Virus record (IMG/VR): IMGVR_UViG_3300014493_000026
Location: 1-24,141 of that record
DNA length: 24,141 bases
From: a virus
Strand: one strand, 5' to 3'
Positions 1-7,409 of the stretch are shown piece after piece; position 1 is the stretch's first letter; each line of letters begins with the position of its first letter. Below the pieces are notes generated by a model. The model had not been told where the DNA came from and made no database searches. It worked only from the letters and a program-made list of their open reading frames with translations. Both the position numbers and the translations under genes were made by a program.

Positions 1-220
1 CATCGAACTTCGTACTGGTAAAGATTGCGCGACCTTCAATAGAATTTAGAAACTGATCGGCAGTAATCCCTATGTTATAGCCCGAGTAAGGCACCATAAA
101 TTTATCAGACATGAACATATTGTAGGTTTTCTCGATGCTAATCTTAGGATAACGCCCAAAGATGCTCGAACCTACTATGTTTAACGGGAACTGTTTAAAG
201 TTCTGCCCACGACCGACCAT
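1..220 (-). CDS. Putative tail accessory / packaged-DNA stabilisation protein (P22 gp10-like), 5' part only
   Basis: Open reading frame from ATG at 220 running off the left edge; 73 residues are visible. AAGGA lies 6 bases upstream of the ATG, so the start is well supported. The N-terminus contains FKQFPLNIVG and later GITADQFLNSIEGRAIF, which resembles the opening of P22 gp10-type proteins, where a short 'lPvNm' segment precedes the beta-propeller. Gene order (coat, adaptor, this gene) also matches P22, where gp10 sits on gp4 and seals DNA in the head. The call rests on position and short resemblance only; another head-completion or tail protein is possible. Confidence 0.5.
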   Translation of the reverse strand, partial: MVGRGQNFKQFPLNIVGSSIFGRYPKISIEKTYNMFMSDKFMVPYSGYNIGITADQFLNSIEGRAIFTSTKFD

Positions 221-229
221 TTGTTGTCC

Positions 230-424
230 TTAAACTATGTTAAAGCCCTTGGCTAATAAGCCTATAATGGTTGTGTTAATACTAAACACTAAGCCCATTA
301 ACCAACGTAAATTACGCTTTATTTCTTTCACATCTTCTGCCATTGCAGTGGAATTCACTTCGACTTTTGTTAATCGAGCTTCAACCAGTAGGTTATAGCT
401 TGTAACCACCTCAGCATCATTCAT
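230..424 (-). CDS. Small single-pass membrane protein with coiled-coil N-terminus
   Basis: A 64-residue product from the ATG that overlaps the stop of the upstream gene as TAATG, with GGAG 9 bases before it. An in-frame ATG at 439 would add five residues but lacks a good ribosome binding site. The first 40 residues are charged and heptad-like (LTKVEVNSTAMAEDVKEIKR); the last 20 form one membrane helix (LMGLVFSINTTIIGLL). This layout resembles XhlA-type or holin-associated small phage proteins and the early product at 23697-23915. Its place between two head-tail genes gives no clear function. Confidence 0.65.
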   Translation of the reverse strand: MNDAEVVTSYNLLVEARLTKVEVNSTAMAEDVKEIKRNLRWLMGLVFSINTTIIGLLAKGFNIV

Positions 425-1179
425 TAACTTGGTCTCCATCCGCGCCCAATATTCACATCACCCCAATTTAGGCCGCCAGCTTGGTCAGCACAGAGGATTG
501 ATGTTTTAGTCACGGTTAAATCCGGTGGTGAAATGTACATGAGCTTGCGTTTCATAGCTGTGAGAATCTTTTCTGATTCTGGATTGAACAATACACCATA
601 CTCAGAACACATATATTGTGCGAGTCCATAACGTAGGTATTCAATGTAGGAGGTGTCTAAACCCTGATTTGAGCTATTAATAAACGTATAAGGTACGACC
701 TCACTCAGATTAGTTAGGTCGGTCTGTAGTTCCACATCTACCAGGAATATTTTAACCATCATTTTCATGGGATAAGCAGATTCAGGCTTAAAATACAATG
801 CCATGTTTCCACCACCCAAAGCGCGGTTATAATTCCAGTTAAACGGTAATGTAGAAATATTATCAACACGACTTGAACCGAAGTACATGCGTCTTGATGT
901 GTTGTCCATTGGGTAACGCACAACATTGATATTAAAGGTCGCCGACTCAACAGCAGCTACATAAGGAAGAAAATAGAACTCTTGATCAGCGACAAGGGGT
1001 AACTCGATGTAAGTCCAATATGGAATTAAATCGGTTTCAATCTGTTTAAAATTGAGCAAGTCATTAAGCATCTGCAACCCATCATAAATCTGATCGCCTG
1101 TAGGTACTTGTAAATTCCTTGCCACAATACCTGATAAAAACCAGGAACGAGTGACTAACTGTTCTGCTGTATAAGGCAT
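424..1179 (-). CDS. Putative head-tail adaptor (P22 gp4-like tail accessory factor)
   Basis: 251 residues; AGGAG lies 8 bases before ATG 1179. The first 50 residues contain a helical segment (GLQMLNDLLNFKQIE) typical of gp4/head-completion proteins that plug into the portal ring. A beta-rich middle follows (residues about 55-150) and a helical C-terminal third (YIEYLRYGLAQYMCSEYG...). P22 gp4 is shorter (about 166 residues), so this belongs to a longer branch of the group if the call is right. Position directly downstream of coat-region genes and upstream of the gp10-like gene supports an adaptor role. I see no diagnostic catalytic motif. Confidence 0.55.
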   Translation of the reverse strand: MPYTAEQLVTRSWFLSGIVARNLQVPTGDQIYDGLQMLNDLLNFKQIETDLIPYWTYIELPLVADQEFYFLPYVAAVESATFNINVVRYPMDNTSRRMYFGSSRVDNISTLPFNWNYNRALGGGNMALYFKPESAYPMKMMVKIFLVDVELQTDLTNLSEVVPYTFINSSNQGLDTSYIEYLRYGLAQYMCSEYGVLFNPESEKILTAMKRKLMYISPPDLTVTKTSILCADQAGGLNWGDVNIGRGWRPS

Positions 1180-1199
1180 AGTACTCGCTCCTGTAAGGT

Positions 1200-2057
1200 T
1201 TAAACTAACGCTGGGTAAGCAGTATTAGAAACCCCAGTCCAACTAACTACAGATACAGATACAGCATCACCAGACACAGATACCAAGTAATCGATTTCAG
1301 GTTTGGAAGAACCAACGCCAGCAATAACTTGAATGTATTGTGTTTGAGCAACACCCGCAGTAACACCTGTGATAGTCGGTAATCCACCAGTAGCCGTACT
1401 TCCTGTAGGTCTGAATTGAACAATGTCATTAGCAGCCAATGGAGTGAAGGTTACGAGTAAGGTCACGATGATGTTTTGTAACGTCGTTGTTGGAACAGCA
1501 CTGTTAGTGGTCAAATCGATTGCAGTAAATGAAGTCGCATTACCACCAGACAACACAGATACAGGAGGTTGTTCAATGTATTGCAATGCAAATCTCATGT
1601 TCTGAGGTTTAGATGTAGCGTACACGAATGTAGAGCTACCACCTGTAGCTTGGAAACCAAGCAAGCGATAAGAGTCATAACCCAATGGCAGTTTTGGCAA
1701 CACATTGCTGGTCAACGTCAATATACCTGCGACAGGCAAATAACCACGTGAATCACCAATTAGGTAGACTGCGTATTGAGTAGAAGCAGCTAAAGCACCT
1801 GCGTCTATACCATTAGCACCAACAACAGCAGCATTAATTAAAAGCCCTGGTTGATAACCTTGGAATTGAACAGCGGGAACACTATTACCTTGCAAATTGG
1901 GGAAACCAACAGGCATGTCTATCATGTCGTTACTGTCGCGTGCTTGACCTGGAGCAATTGCTAATACGGTGGTAGAAGCAATAGAGATATTCAAGCCACT
2001 AATGTATAGGTAGGGCAATGAATAAATCGGATCATTCTGAACTTGTGGAGTTGGCAT
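1200..2057 (-). CDS. Virion structural protein, probable head decoration or fibre-like protein
   Basis: 285 residues, AAGGA 7 bases before ATG 2057. The sequence is low in charge and rich in Val, Thr, Gly, Ala and Ser, as expected for beta-sheet virion surface proteins. Residues about 75-140 hold a pattern seen in many phage virion and fibre-stem proteins: a 'G(I/L)D.GALAASTQYAVYLIGD' stretch followed by 'LPLGYDSYRLLGF'. The C-terminal 110 residues look like a separate beta-sandwich. The gene lies between coat and adaptor, where podoviruses often carry decoration or head-fibre genes. The exact role is not known. Confidence 0.6.
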   Translation of the reverse strand: MPTPQVQNDPIYSLPYLYISGLNISIASTTVLAIAPGQARDSNDMIDMPVGFPNLQGNSVPAVQFQGYQPGLLINAAVVGANGIDAGALAASTQYAVYLIGDSRGYLPVAGILTLTSNVLPKLPLGYDSYRLLGFQATGGSSTFVYATSKPQNMRFALQYIEQPPVSVLSGGNATSFTAIDLTTNSAVPTTTLQNIIVTLLVTFTPLAANDIVQFRPTGSTATGGLPTITGVTAGVAQTQYIQVIAGVGSSKPEIDYLVSVSGDAVSVSVVSWTGVSNTAYPALV

Positions 2058-2086
2058 TTTAATGTCCTTACTAAAACGTTTATAAG

Positions 2087-2108
2087 AGAGCGGCTTTTAC
2101 ACCGCTCT
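2087..2108 (-). terminator. Hairpin after the coat gene (weak terminator or mRNA-processing stem)
   Basis: Perfect 7-bp inverted repeat AGAGCGG / CCGCTCT with an 8-base loop, 6 bases past the coat stop codon in the leftward transcript. The bases after the stem are CTTATAAACG, so there is no strong U tract. It may let some transcription through while protecting the abundant coat mRNA from 3' decay. Confidence 0.45.
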
Positions 2109-2113
2109 ACCAA

Positions 2114-3430
2114 TTAACCTTGTGATAACGGTATGACATAACGCATGGAGTACTCGGGAACAATTACTGAACCGTGAGTCTCGTCGTAGATCATGCCTGT
2201 CTCGTTTTGACCAAACAGAGAACCGTAAGTCAAACGCATTGACACGCCTGTATCTTCGTCATATTCGTTTGCAGTGTCGTAAGGACGTTGTTCTGGCAAC
2301 TGAGGCATTGCTAAGTAGAACGCATCCCCACCTAAGATACCGCCCGCTCTGTGAGAAGGAATACCAAGGATTTGCATACCTGTTGCAATTGGATTGTTCA
2401 GGTTTTGGTTTTGTCCGCCAGCCCAATTCAACGCAGGGAAGATGTTCAATACAACATTACCAGAAGCATTCGCAGCCGCATCAGCAGTTACACGGAACTG
2501 AACTTGGTTGGCACTAGGGAAGTGACCAATGAAGGTTAAGTAACGCATGTTAGGTTGACCAGAAACGCCGTCTTGGAAGCTGAACAAGTCACCAGAGAAC
2601 ACCGCAGAAGCATCACTTGCAGTAGCGCCGCTCACAGTGATTTGAGTAACGTTTTGTCCTGTTGGATCGTTAGTGCTGATTACAGTCAATGTTTGCTGTA
2701 ATACGCCAGTATTACCTGATACGTGGATAGGCATTAAGTTTGACTGGTAGTAACTAACTAAAGGAGTACCGAAATCCCCAATTTCCCATGACATAGCGAT
2801 ATCATCGTTACGATGTGGTACGAATTGGTTAAGACCATTACCCACAACAGCAGGAACAACTGTATCAGGAAGATAAACCTTGATTCCCTCAGCTACAGAG
2901 CCGTAGTTCTTGAAGAACATAATGGCTTGCGCTAATTGTTGGTAAGAAGTCAAAGCAGTAGAACCATTACCGAAATATCGATAGGGTCCACTAAATGTAT
3001 TTAAGGAACCGTCTAACTGGCTGCGTACAGAGCTATCCCAGTTCTTAGCAACATTACCCTCTACTTGGGTTGCCAATTCAGCGATGAATGACTTACCAAA
3101 TACACGCATATAATCTTCTTCGCCTTTTTCCAAGTTGAAGATACGTTGTTGAGAAGTAACAGCAAATGAACTGTTGTTTGCCTGGTCGCACACGAGTTGT
3201 TGAACACGTTGAACGGCTGGTTGGAATGATGCTACCAAACCTGCAACAGTAGTCGCACGTGGTGGTAAATCAAACGTAACAGCAGAGCCAAGGTTCGCTT
3301 GTATCTTGTCGAAGTCTTTGAATTTGGTATTAGCCGTAGCAATGTGACAGCATAAATTCTGTAACAGTGCCAATCCTGACCGTTGATAGGTCTGGACGGT
3401 TTGTAAAATGTTATTCGGGAAAACAGCCAT
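2114..3430 (-). CDS. Major capsid (coat) protein, P22 gp5-like
   Basis: 438 residues, close to P22 gp5 (430). The N-terminal half is the shell fold, with EKGEEDYMRVFGKSFIAELA in the long-helix region. Residues about 245-300 (VTQITVSGATASDASAVFSG, then DLFSFQDGV) match the position and style of the inserted telokin-like I-domain of P22 coat. The C-terminus has a strongly conserved block (IPSHRAGGILGGDAFYLAMP through YSMRYVIPL). It builds the T=7-type procapsid with the scaffold encoded just upstream. Translation starts at ATG 3430 with AGGAG held inside a hairpin (3440-3466). Confidence 0.88.
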   Translation of the reverse strand: MAVFPNNILQTVQTYQRSGLALLQNLCCHIATANTKFKDFDKIQANLGSAVTFDLPPRATTVAGLVASFQPAVQRVQQLVCDQANNSSFAVTSQQRIFNLEKGEEDYMRVFGKSFIAELATQVEGNVAKNWDSSVRSQLDGSLNTFSGPYRYFGNGSTALTSYQQLAQAIMFFKNYGSVAEGIKVYLPDTVVPAVVGNGLNQFVPHRNDDIAMSWEIGDFGTPLVSYYQSNLMPIHVSGNTGVLQQTLTVISTNDPTGQNVTQITVSGATASDASAVFSGDLFSFQDGVSGQPNMRYLTFIGHFPSANQVQFRVTADAAANASGNVVLNIFPALNWAGGQNQNLNNPIATGMQILGIPSHRAGGILGGDAFYLAMPQLPEQRPYDTANEYDEDTGVSMRLTYGSLFGQNETGMIYDETHGSVIVPEYSMRYVIPLSQG

Positions 3431-3439
3431 GTTAGTAAC

Positions 3440-3466
3440 TCCTAACTTTCATCCATTAAGTTAGGA
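3440..3466 (-). promoter_or_regulatory. Hairpin covering the coat-gene ribosome binding site
   Basis: In the leftward mRNA a perfect 9-bp stem, TCCTAACTT / AAGTTAGGA with a 9-base loop, has the AGGA of the coat Shine-Dalgarno sequence in its 3' arm; the coat ATG follows 9 bases later. This can delay or tune coat translation, or couple it to ribosomes leaving the scaffold gene. The structure is clear from the sequence; the regulatory role is inferred. Confidence 0.6.
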
Positions 3467-3487
3467 CTCAGGATTTACCTTCGGCGT

Positions 3488-4189
3488 TTATGCGCGATAC
3501 TTTGCTTTAAGATCACGCATCGACAGAGTATTACCTGAATCCGTTCCGGTATTAGAAGGTCGTTGCTGTGATAATGGTGTTCTGGCATGGGTCATCTGTG
3601 AGTGCGTTTCATTTGCCTTTATTGAATCTGACAAACGCTTAATCTCATAGATTGCGTCTTGAGGATTGTGCTGACATGTTGATTCTAGCTGATACAGTTT
3701 CGATCTGTTCTTCGCCAGGTCATACAACACATCATGAGAGTTATCAACGTATTCGGCTAAAAGCTGTACAACGTTAGGATAGTATCTCATGTCCACATTA
3801 TTTGTGACGGCCTCAAAATCTTCATATTTCTCTTTACCAGCGGAAATCTTCTCTTTGTAGCTATTCACTATGCGCTCTGCTGCTTCGGCATTCATGCGTT
3901 CTTGGCTCTCACGAGTCCATTCTTCACGATACCTATTCAGCTCTTCGCCAGTTAATCGCTTAACATCATCTTCTGATAATGCTTTAGAAGACGGAGCTTG
4001 ACTGTATTGTTGTGCTGGCTGTTGTGTCTGCTGTTGTTGGCGTTTATAGCTTTCAACGGCGTCATGCTTGGCTCGCCCTACAATTTCGTTTAACTCTGCT
4101 TGCTTAAACAAACGTTCTTGTGTCTGTTGAGCAGTCTCTACTGGTGCCTGAGTCATATCAGACGCGTTGTCCATAACACTGTTATCCAT
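3488..4189 (-). CDS. Capsid scaffolding protein
   Basis: 233 residues, highly polar and helical. It has a Gln-rich low-complexity stretch (RQQQQTQQPAQQYSQ, about residues 49-63), a charged coiled-coil-like middle (LTGEELNRYREEWTRESQER), and a short basic tail ending DLKAKYRA. P22-type scaffolds have exactly such extended helical bodies and a basic coat-binding C-terminus, though P22 gp8 is longer (303). It lies directly upstream of coat, the usual order. AGAAGGA precedes ATG 4189 by 5 bases; a second ATG five codons in is also possible. It assembles inside procapsids and leaves before DNA packaging. Confidence 0.8.
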   Translation of the reverse strand: MDNSVMDNASDMTQAPVETAQQTQERLFKQAELNEIVGRAKHDAVESYKRQQQQTQQPAQQYSQAPSSKALSEDDVKRLTGEELNRYREEWTRESQERMNAEAAERIVNSYKEKISAGKEKYEDFEAVTNNVDMRYYPNVVQLLAEYVDNSHDVLYDLAKNRSKLYQLESTCQHNPQDAIYEIKRLSDSIKANETHSQMTHARTPLSQQRPSNTGTDSGNTLSMRDLKAKYRA

Positions 4190-4494
4190 AACATTCCTTC
4201 TAGCTATTGCCCCGCTACGGTAATACCTCTGCCTTACGAACAGGTCTCGGATTATTACGCCATCACGCTAAAAAACATTCCCCAACTAACGCATGGGTCT
4301 CGTGTGTGAAGTTGCAGTCCATTGCACCTTTTGCGATTTCACATGTTCAATGTAGTCAATTTAAGGGGTATTGGAAACGCGGCGTATGAGCCGGTATGAA
4401 AGAATATGAAGCGGTAGTAAAATAATGTACTTATATAAAGTGAATAAATGAAATATGATGTTTTAGAGAAATGTAAACTTAATTAAGGATAATT
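4190..4494. other. 305-bp non-coding interval between scaffold and the AlpA-like gene
   Basis: No gene is supported here. One structure stands out: GTGAAGTTGCA (4306-4316) pairs with TGCGATTTCAC (4332-4342) as an 11-bp stem. Its two non-Watson-Crick positions are G.U pairs only if the RNA is read from the plus strand; on the minus strand they become A/C mismatches. The right part (4400-4494) is very AT-rich and holds AAGGA before ATG 4495. No convincing sigma70 promoter was found on either strand, although the scaffold/coat genes follow a likely terminator at 4692-4726. Confidence 0.5.
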
Positions 4495-4689
4495 ATGCTT
4501 ATATTAGATGGAGTCAAATATCTAGTAGAAAAAGAGTTGTCAGTTAAATATGGGTTATCAGTCCATTGGTTTAGAAAAGCGCGATATGATGGGAAAAGCC
4601 CGCAATATCATAAATTAAATGGGAAGGTTTATTATACTGAGGAAAATGTAGATAGATGGTTCAAAGATAATCTAAAGACAATGCAATAA
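4495..4689 (+). CDS. AlpA/excisionase-like small helix-turn-helix DNA-binding protein
   Basis: 64 residues with AAGGA 7 bases before ATG. The sequence fits the MerR-like winged HTH of the AlpA/HTH_17 group: KELSVKYGLSVHWFRKARYD is the HTH, followed by the 'SPQYHKLNGKVYYTEENVDRWF' wing pattern, here split at the loop. Such proteins act as excisionases or transcription regulators. It is a plus-strand gene alone among leftward virion genes, convergent with the gene at 4743, so it is probably transcribed in lysogeny or independently of late genes. Whether it directs excision, plasmid control or gene silencing cannot be told from sequence. Confidence 0.75.
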   Translation: MLILDGVKYLVEKELSVKYGLSVHWFRKARYDGKSPQYHKLNGKVYYTEENVDRWFKDNLKTMQ

Positions 4690-4691
4690 AG

Positions 4692-4726
4692 TTGGGCTTG
4701 AGAAAGGAAGGAAAACTCAAACCCAA
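4692..4726 (-). terminator. Leftward hairpin terminator after the virion gene at 4743
   Basis: In the leftward transcript TTGGGTTTGAG pairs with CTCAAGCCCAA (11 bp with one G.U) around a 13-base pyrimidine loop, then CTTTATTG. On the plus strand the same stem has a C/A mismatch, so the minus strand is favoured. It lies 16 bases past the stop codon at 4743 and between two convergent genes. Confidence 0.5.
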
Positions 4727-4742
4727 ACAGGATGGAACACGA

Positions 4743-5756
4743 TTAGAGCACGCTATATCCAAGTAACAATGTTCCGTTCAGCGCTGTAGCTGCGGTGTTA
4801 TTGAATATGGTTAGCGTTGCTGTGCCTGAACCTGGAACACAGGTAAAGGTAATATTGTTGGTTGCATTATTCGTGCCACCTTGGATAGTTAGGCCAATTA
4901 CAGATGTAGCCGTAATTTTGGTATTAGTCCAAGTAATTACATAAGTCGCCCCACCTGCTGTAGTCAGTGAAGATGTAGTAATTACCCCAGCATTACCACT
5001 AGCAGTCACCGCGTTAGCAGCTTCCGTGCCATTGGCTTTTGCAAGGATGATTTGACCAGCACCAGAGAACGTATTAGCAGCAGTTAGATTAGCAAACGAA
5101 CCAGGAGCGGCGCCAGAGTCTACAAATAAGCCACCCGTACCGGAAGCAATCGGGAAGTTACCAGATACGAACGGTGTCGCAGTGGCACCAACCATAAATC
5201 GAGCAGCAGCATTCACTGGATCAGGAATACTCACAACCGAGGCTTGACCCATGGCTACGTTACTAACAGTGGTATTAGTATTTCCTGTGTTCGCAACACC
5301 TGCAACAATTAACGACCCACAAGCCGCAGTAGCAGGAAATGAGGCTAAGGTTCCAGCAGTACCCGATAATCCAGCCTGAATGTTTCCACCATGAACGGCA
5401 GGTGCGCTTCCATCATAAATTTGGCCAGTAGTTCCATTAAATTGTGCGATATGGTTCGCAACAACAGGAAGCAACACATCGCCAGGGCTAACTGCCGCAA
5501 CCAATGTTATTACGCCACTGGTGCTAATGCTTACGGTAAACACACCATAAGTACCAACCTGGGTCACGTTATTGAACGAGTACAGTACTTGTAATACGTC
5601 AGTACTTGATAATGGATTAGATTCAAGACTAACCTGATTCAAATAACCTGCGGTCGTAATGGTTGCAAGATTATCACCAAATACAGCGAACTTCTGGTTA
5701 GGGAACACGCCCACCATTGCTGGCTGTTGAATGGGCAATTGATAAATAGTGGGCAT
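4743..5756 (-). CDS. Virion protein, probable head-fibre or capsid-associated beta protein
   Basis: 337 residues, almost free of Lys, Arg and Glu and rich in Thr, Ala, Gly, Val and Asn, typical of beta-structured virion surface proteins. The N-terminus (QQPAMVGVFPNQKFAVFGDN then LATITTAGYLN and SSTDVLQVLY) resembles a conserved opening seen in hypothetical phage structural proteins encoded near head genes. The C-terminus is a run of short beta repeats ending in LLLGYSVL. AAGGA lies 10 bases from ATG 5756. Located between the tiny-gene cluster and scaffold. Role in the particle is inferred. Confidence 0.6.
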   Translation of the reverse strand: MPTIYQLPIQQPAMVGVFPNQKFAVFGDNLATITTAGYLNQVSLESNPLSSTDVLQVLYSFNNVTQVGTYGVFTVSISTSGVITLVAAVSPGDVLLPVVANHIAQFNGTTGQIYDGSAPAVHGGNIQAGLSGTAGTLASFPATAACGSLIVAGVANTGNTNTTVSNVAMGQASVVSIPDPVNAAARFMVGATATPFVSGNFPIASGTGGLFVDSGAAPGSFANLTAANTFSGAGQIILAKANGTEAANAVTASGNAGVITTSSLTTAGGATYVITWTNTKITATSVIGLTIQGGTNNATNNITFTCVPGSGTATLTIFNNTAATALNGTLLLGYSVL

Positions 5757-5774
5757 GATATTATATCCTTATAA

Positions 5775-5969
5775 TTATGCTTTTCGTGGAGTTAGTGAAT
5801 CGCCGCGTTTCCAATTGGATTGACTAGGTATGTCCATACCCATCTTTCCATTATGACCTTTAACATCATTACGGTCAGTTTTACGTTGTAATACGCGCTC
5901 AATACCACCTTGGTGATTGTCGTTAACCTTACGGTTGTCAATCATACCTTCTTTGCATTTGTAGTCCAT
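5775..5969 (-). CDS. Small basic hypothetical protein
   Basis: 64 residues, hydrophilic and rich in Lys, Arg, Asn, Asp and Gly; starts MDYKCKEGMID and ends SLTPRKA. AAGGA precedes ATG 5969 by 8 bases in a TATAAGGATATAA context almost identical to that of the following gene (5756), suggesting duplicated leader sequence. No recognised domain. Probably disordered and possibly virion-internal given its neighbours. Confidence 0.6.
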   Translation of the reverse strand: MDYKCKEGMIDNRKVNDNHQGGIERVLQRKTDRNDVKGHNGKMGMDIPSQSNWKRGDSLTPRKA

Positions 5970-5989
5970 TTTATATCCTTATACAATGG

Positions 5990-6229
5990 TTAGTAATACT
6001 GGTTGTCGTCTATTTGACCCATCCCACCACAACTACGGTGATTGAAATTATCTATGCTGCCTCTAAACTCATTTGGCAATTTATGTTCCAATTCAGCATC
6101 TAATTGTCGCACTTGCCAGTTAAAATAGGTAGTATAGCTAACTTTTTTCTTTTTAGGCTTCTTTTTCTTTACCACTAAGCAGTCATCAATATCAACCTCT
6201 TGCCCTACAGTATCAATTACTTTTATCAT
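5990..6229 (-). CDS. Small protein with a lysine-rich tract
   Basis: 79 residues. A short acidic N-terminal strand region (DTVGQEVDIDDCLVV) leads into KKKKPKKKK, followed by an aromatic-rich segment (SYTTYFNWQVRQL) and a Gly/Asn/Asp tail. The start overlaps the stop of the upstream gene as ATGA (6226-6229), so the two are translationally coupled. The polylysine tract suggests binding to nucleic acid or to another virion protein. No family recognised. Confidence 0.6.
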   Translation of the reverse strand: MIKVIDTVGQEVDIDDCLVVKKKKPKKKKVSYTTYFNWQVRQLDAELEHKLPNEFRGSIDNFNHRSCGGMGQIDDNQYY

Positions 6230-6405
6230 TTTTTCATCTTCTTTAGGGTTTTTGCAAGTGCCACTTCCTTTCGGATAGTTGGTGATTTACTTTTGGCAGC
6301 CTTGGCTAACTTCTTCTCAGGAATTTTTTCACCTTGTGGCACGCCTAGTTCGCGGTGTAATTTTCCTGGATGCTTGATGGCGCCTTTGATCCATTTCTCG
6401 GCCAT
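6226..6405 (-). CDS. Small conserved phage protein (KWIKGAIKHPGKLHRELGVP type)
   Basis: 59 residues, below common length cut-offs but convincing: it contains EKWIKGAIKHPGKLHRELGV, then 'GEKIPEKKLAKAAKS' and an 'ALAKTLKKMKK' tail. This pattern of a short helix, a 'KHPGxLHxxLGVPxGEKIP' turn and a Lys-rich helix is shared by small proteins near portal and head genes in many phages. Function unknown. Coupled to the next gene by ATGA. Confidence 0.75.
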   Translation of the reverse strand: MAEKWIKGAIKHPGKLHRELGVPQGEKIPEKKLAKAAKSKSPTIRKEVALAKTLKKMKK

Positions 6406-6407
6406 GA

Positions 6408-6593
6408 TTAGTTTTCCTCTGATTTATCTTCTGCTGGAAGCGTTGGAACCACGCCGATTTTACTTTCAGCATAAGTCATAAGCTGTTGGCCTATTTTGTG
6501 TAGCTGCTTTAAGGCAAATTCAGCAATAACAGGTTCAGACGCGATTAATTCCTTTTCTAACGCAGGTAAAATTATCGAACTTAATAGACTCAT
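6408..6593 (-). CDS. Small helical hypothetical protein
   Basis: 61 residues starting MSLLSSIILPALEKELIASE, an amphipathic helix-rich product with an acidic tail (PAEDKSEEN). ATG 6593 lies just after the stop of the 6596-6847 gene. No domain recognised. The N-terminal hydrophobic helix could contact a membrane or partner protein. It resembles small virion-region proteins in other podoviruses only in size and position. Confidence 0.6.
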   Translation of the reverse strand: MSLLSSIILPALEKELIASEPVIAEFALKQLHKIGQQLMTYAESKIGVVPTLPAEDKSEEN

Positions 6594-6595
6594 GA

Positions 6596-6847
6596 TTAAC
6601 GATCCTTGTTATATTGTTTCTCATTAGTAGCTTTTTTCTTATTACTAGAAACGGGAAGTTCTTTTTTAACAGTAACACCTACTTTGCGATCTTTAGTAGA
6701 AGTCCTGCGAGTTTTATTAGTATCACGAGCTACGGGCTTTACAGATTTCTCAACGCCTTTAAATGCCTTGATAGTCTTAGCTTCGGGCTCACGCATGTAA
6801 GGGCTTTTATCTAAGGATTTGCCCTTGGCTCCTGGTTTTCTATCCAT
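6596..6847 (-). CDS. Highly basic, probably disordered small protein
   Basis: 83 residues, about one third Lys plus Arg, with few hydrophobic residues (MDRKPGAKGKSLDKSPY... through VARDTNKTRRTSTKDRK). Such composition suggests DNA binding or an internal head protein that neutralises packaged DNA. The start at 6847 lies inside the 3' end of the upstream coiled-coil gene (6811-6981) in another frame, so the genes overlap by 37 bases. No family recognised. Confidence 0.6.
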   Translation of the reverse strand: MDRKPGAKGKSLDKSPYMREPEAKTIKAFKGVEKSVKPVARDTNKTRRTSTKDRKVGVTVKKELPVSSNKKKATNEKQYNKDR

Positions 6848-6981
6848 TTTTCTATATTCTCCAATCGTTCATGAATGCCTGTCAGGGCTTCGACCAAACA
6901 CTGCGTAGACTGATTGTAATCAGTAGCGGCAGATTCCATTGACTCACATATTGCGTCTAATCTTTGTTCTAAATCACTCAT
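6811..6981 (-). CDS. Small coiled-coil protein
   Basis: 56 residues: MSDLEQRLDAICESMESAAT, then a second helix ending ALTGIHERLENIEKWIENQ. Heptad spacing of Leu/Ile suggests a short coiled coil. AAGGA stands 9 bases before ATG 6981, and the ATG overlaps the stop of the upstream 38-residue gene as ATGA. Its 3' end overlaps the next gene by 37 bases. Function unknown. Confidence 0.55.
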   Translation of the reverse strand: MSDLEQRLDAICESMESAATDYNQSTQCLVEALTGIHERLENIEKWIENQEPRANP

Positions 6982-7094
6982 TTCATGCAGTCCTTCTTGA
7001 CTATTTTTTTAACGAGCTTTTTATCTTCTTTGGCATCCATGTGCTTTTCCATTTTCTTAGCACGTTGTTTAATGTCTTTAGCTTTCATTTTCAT
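6978..7094 (-). CDS. Tiny lysine-rich protein (38 aa)
   Basis: 38 residues, beginning MKMKAKDIKQRAKKMEKHMD and ending KKIVKKDCMK; about 40 percent Lys. It is bounded on both sides by ATGA overlaps with neighbouring genes, the best evidence that it is real despite its size. No family recognised. Likely helical and nucleic-acid binding by composition only. Confidence 0.55.
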   Translation of the reverse strand: MKMKAKDIKQRAKKMEKHMDAKEDKKLVKKIVKKDCMK

Positions 7095-7237
7095 TTATTT
7101 TTCCCCTTCTTTTTAGTTTTAGCCTCTGAGTACGCAATTGCAATGGCCTGATTTTTTGGCTTTCCAGCCTTAATTTCAGTCGCAATGTTTTGACCAAACT
7201 TCTTTGAGCCTGGTTTAGCACCTTTAGTGAGTGGCAT
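7091..7237 (-). CDS. Small conserved phage protein (MPLTKGAKPGSKKFGQNI type)
   Basis: 48 residues. The sequence MPLTKGAKPGSKKFGQNIAT, then 'EIKAGKPKNQAIAIAYSEAK', fits a widespread short protein found in bacteria and phages (pattern 'skNI..E...GkP..QAvAIAys'), of unknown function. A Lys-rich tail follows. ATGA overlap with the next gene; its start lies within the end of the upstream gene. The conserved motif makes this one of the more certain members of the tiny-gene cluster. Confidence 0.75.
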   Translation of the reverse strand: MPLTKGAKPGSKKFGQNIATEIKAGKPKNQAIAIAYSEAKTKKKGKNK

Positions 7238-7409
7238 ATTCCACCCCATCAATTAATCTATCAAGTTCGAGAATAGCGCCTTTCATATTGGCTACTTCCT
7301 TCTTGATTATTTTAGAACGTTCTTTTAAATCAAGTAAACTTTCTTCGCTACTGTGTAGGGTAGTTTTTAATATATCTCTGCGTGCTTCTAATTCTGGTAT
7401 GGTTAACAT
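7224..7409 (-). CDS. Small coiled-coil protein
   Basis: 61 residues predicted as one long helix: MLTIPELEARRDILKTTLHS, then 'LLDLKERSKIIKKEVANMKGAILELDRLID' in sense, with regular heptads. ATG 7409 overlaps the stop of the upstream gene as TAATG. No specific family; short coiled-coil proteins in this position may be assembly chaperones or internal head proteins, but this is speculation. Confidence 0.65.
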   Translation of the reverse strand: MLTIPELEARRDILKTTLHSSEESLLDLKERSKIIKKEVANMKGAILELDRLIDGVEYATH

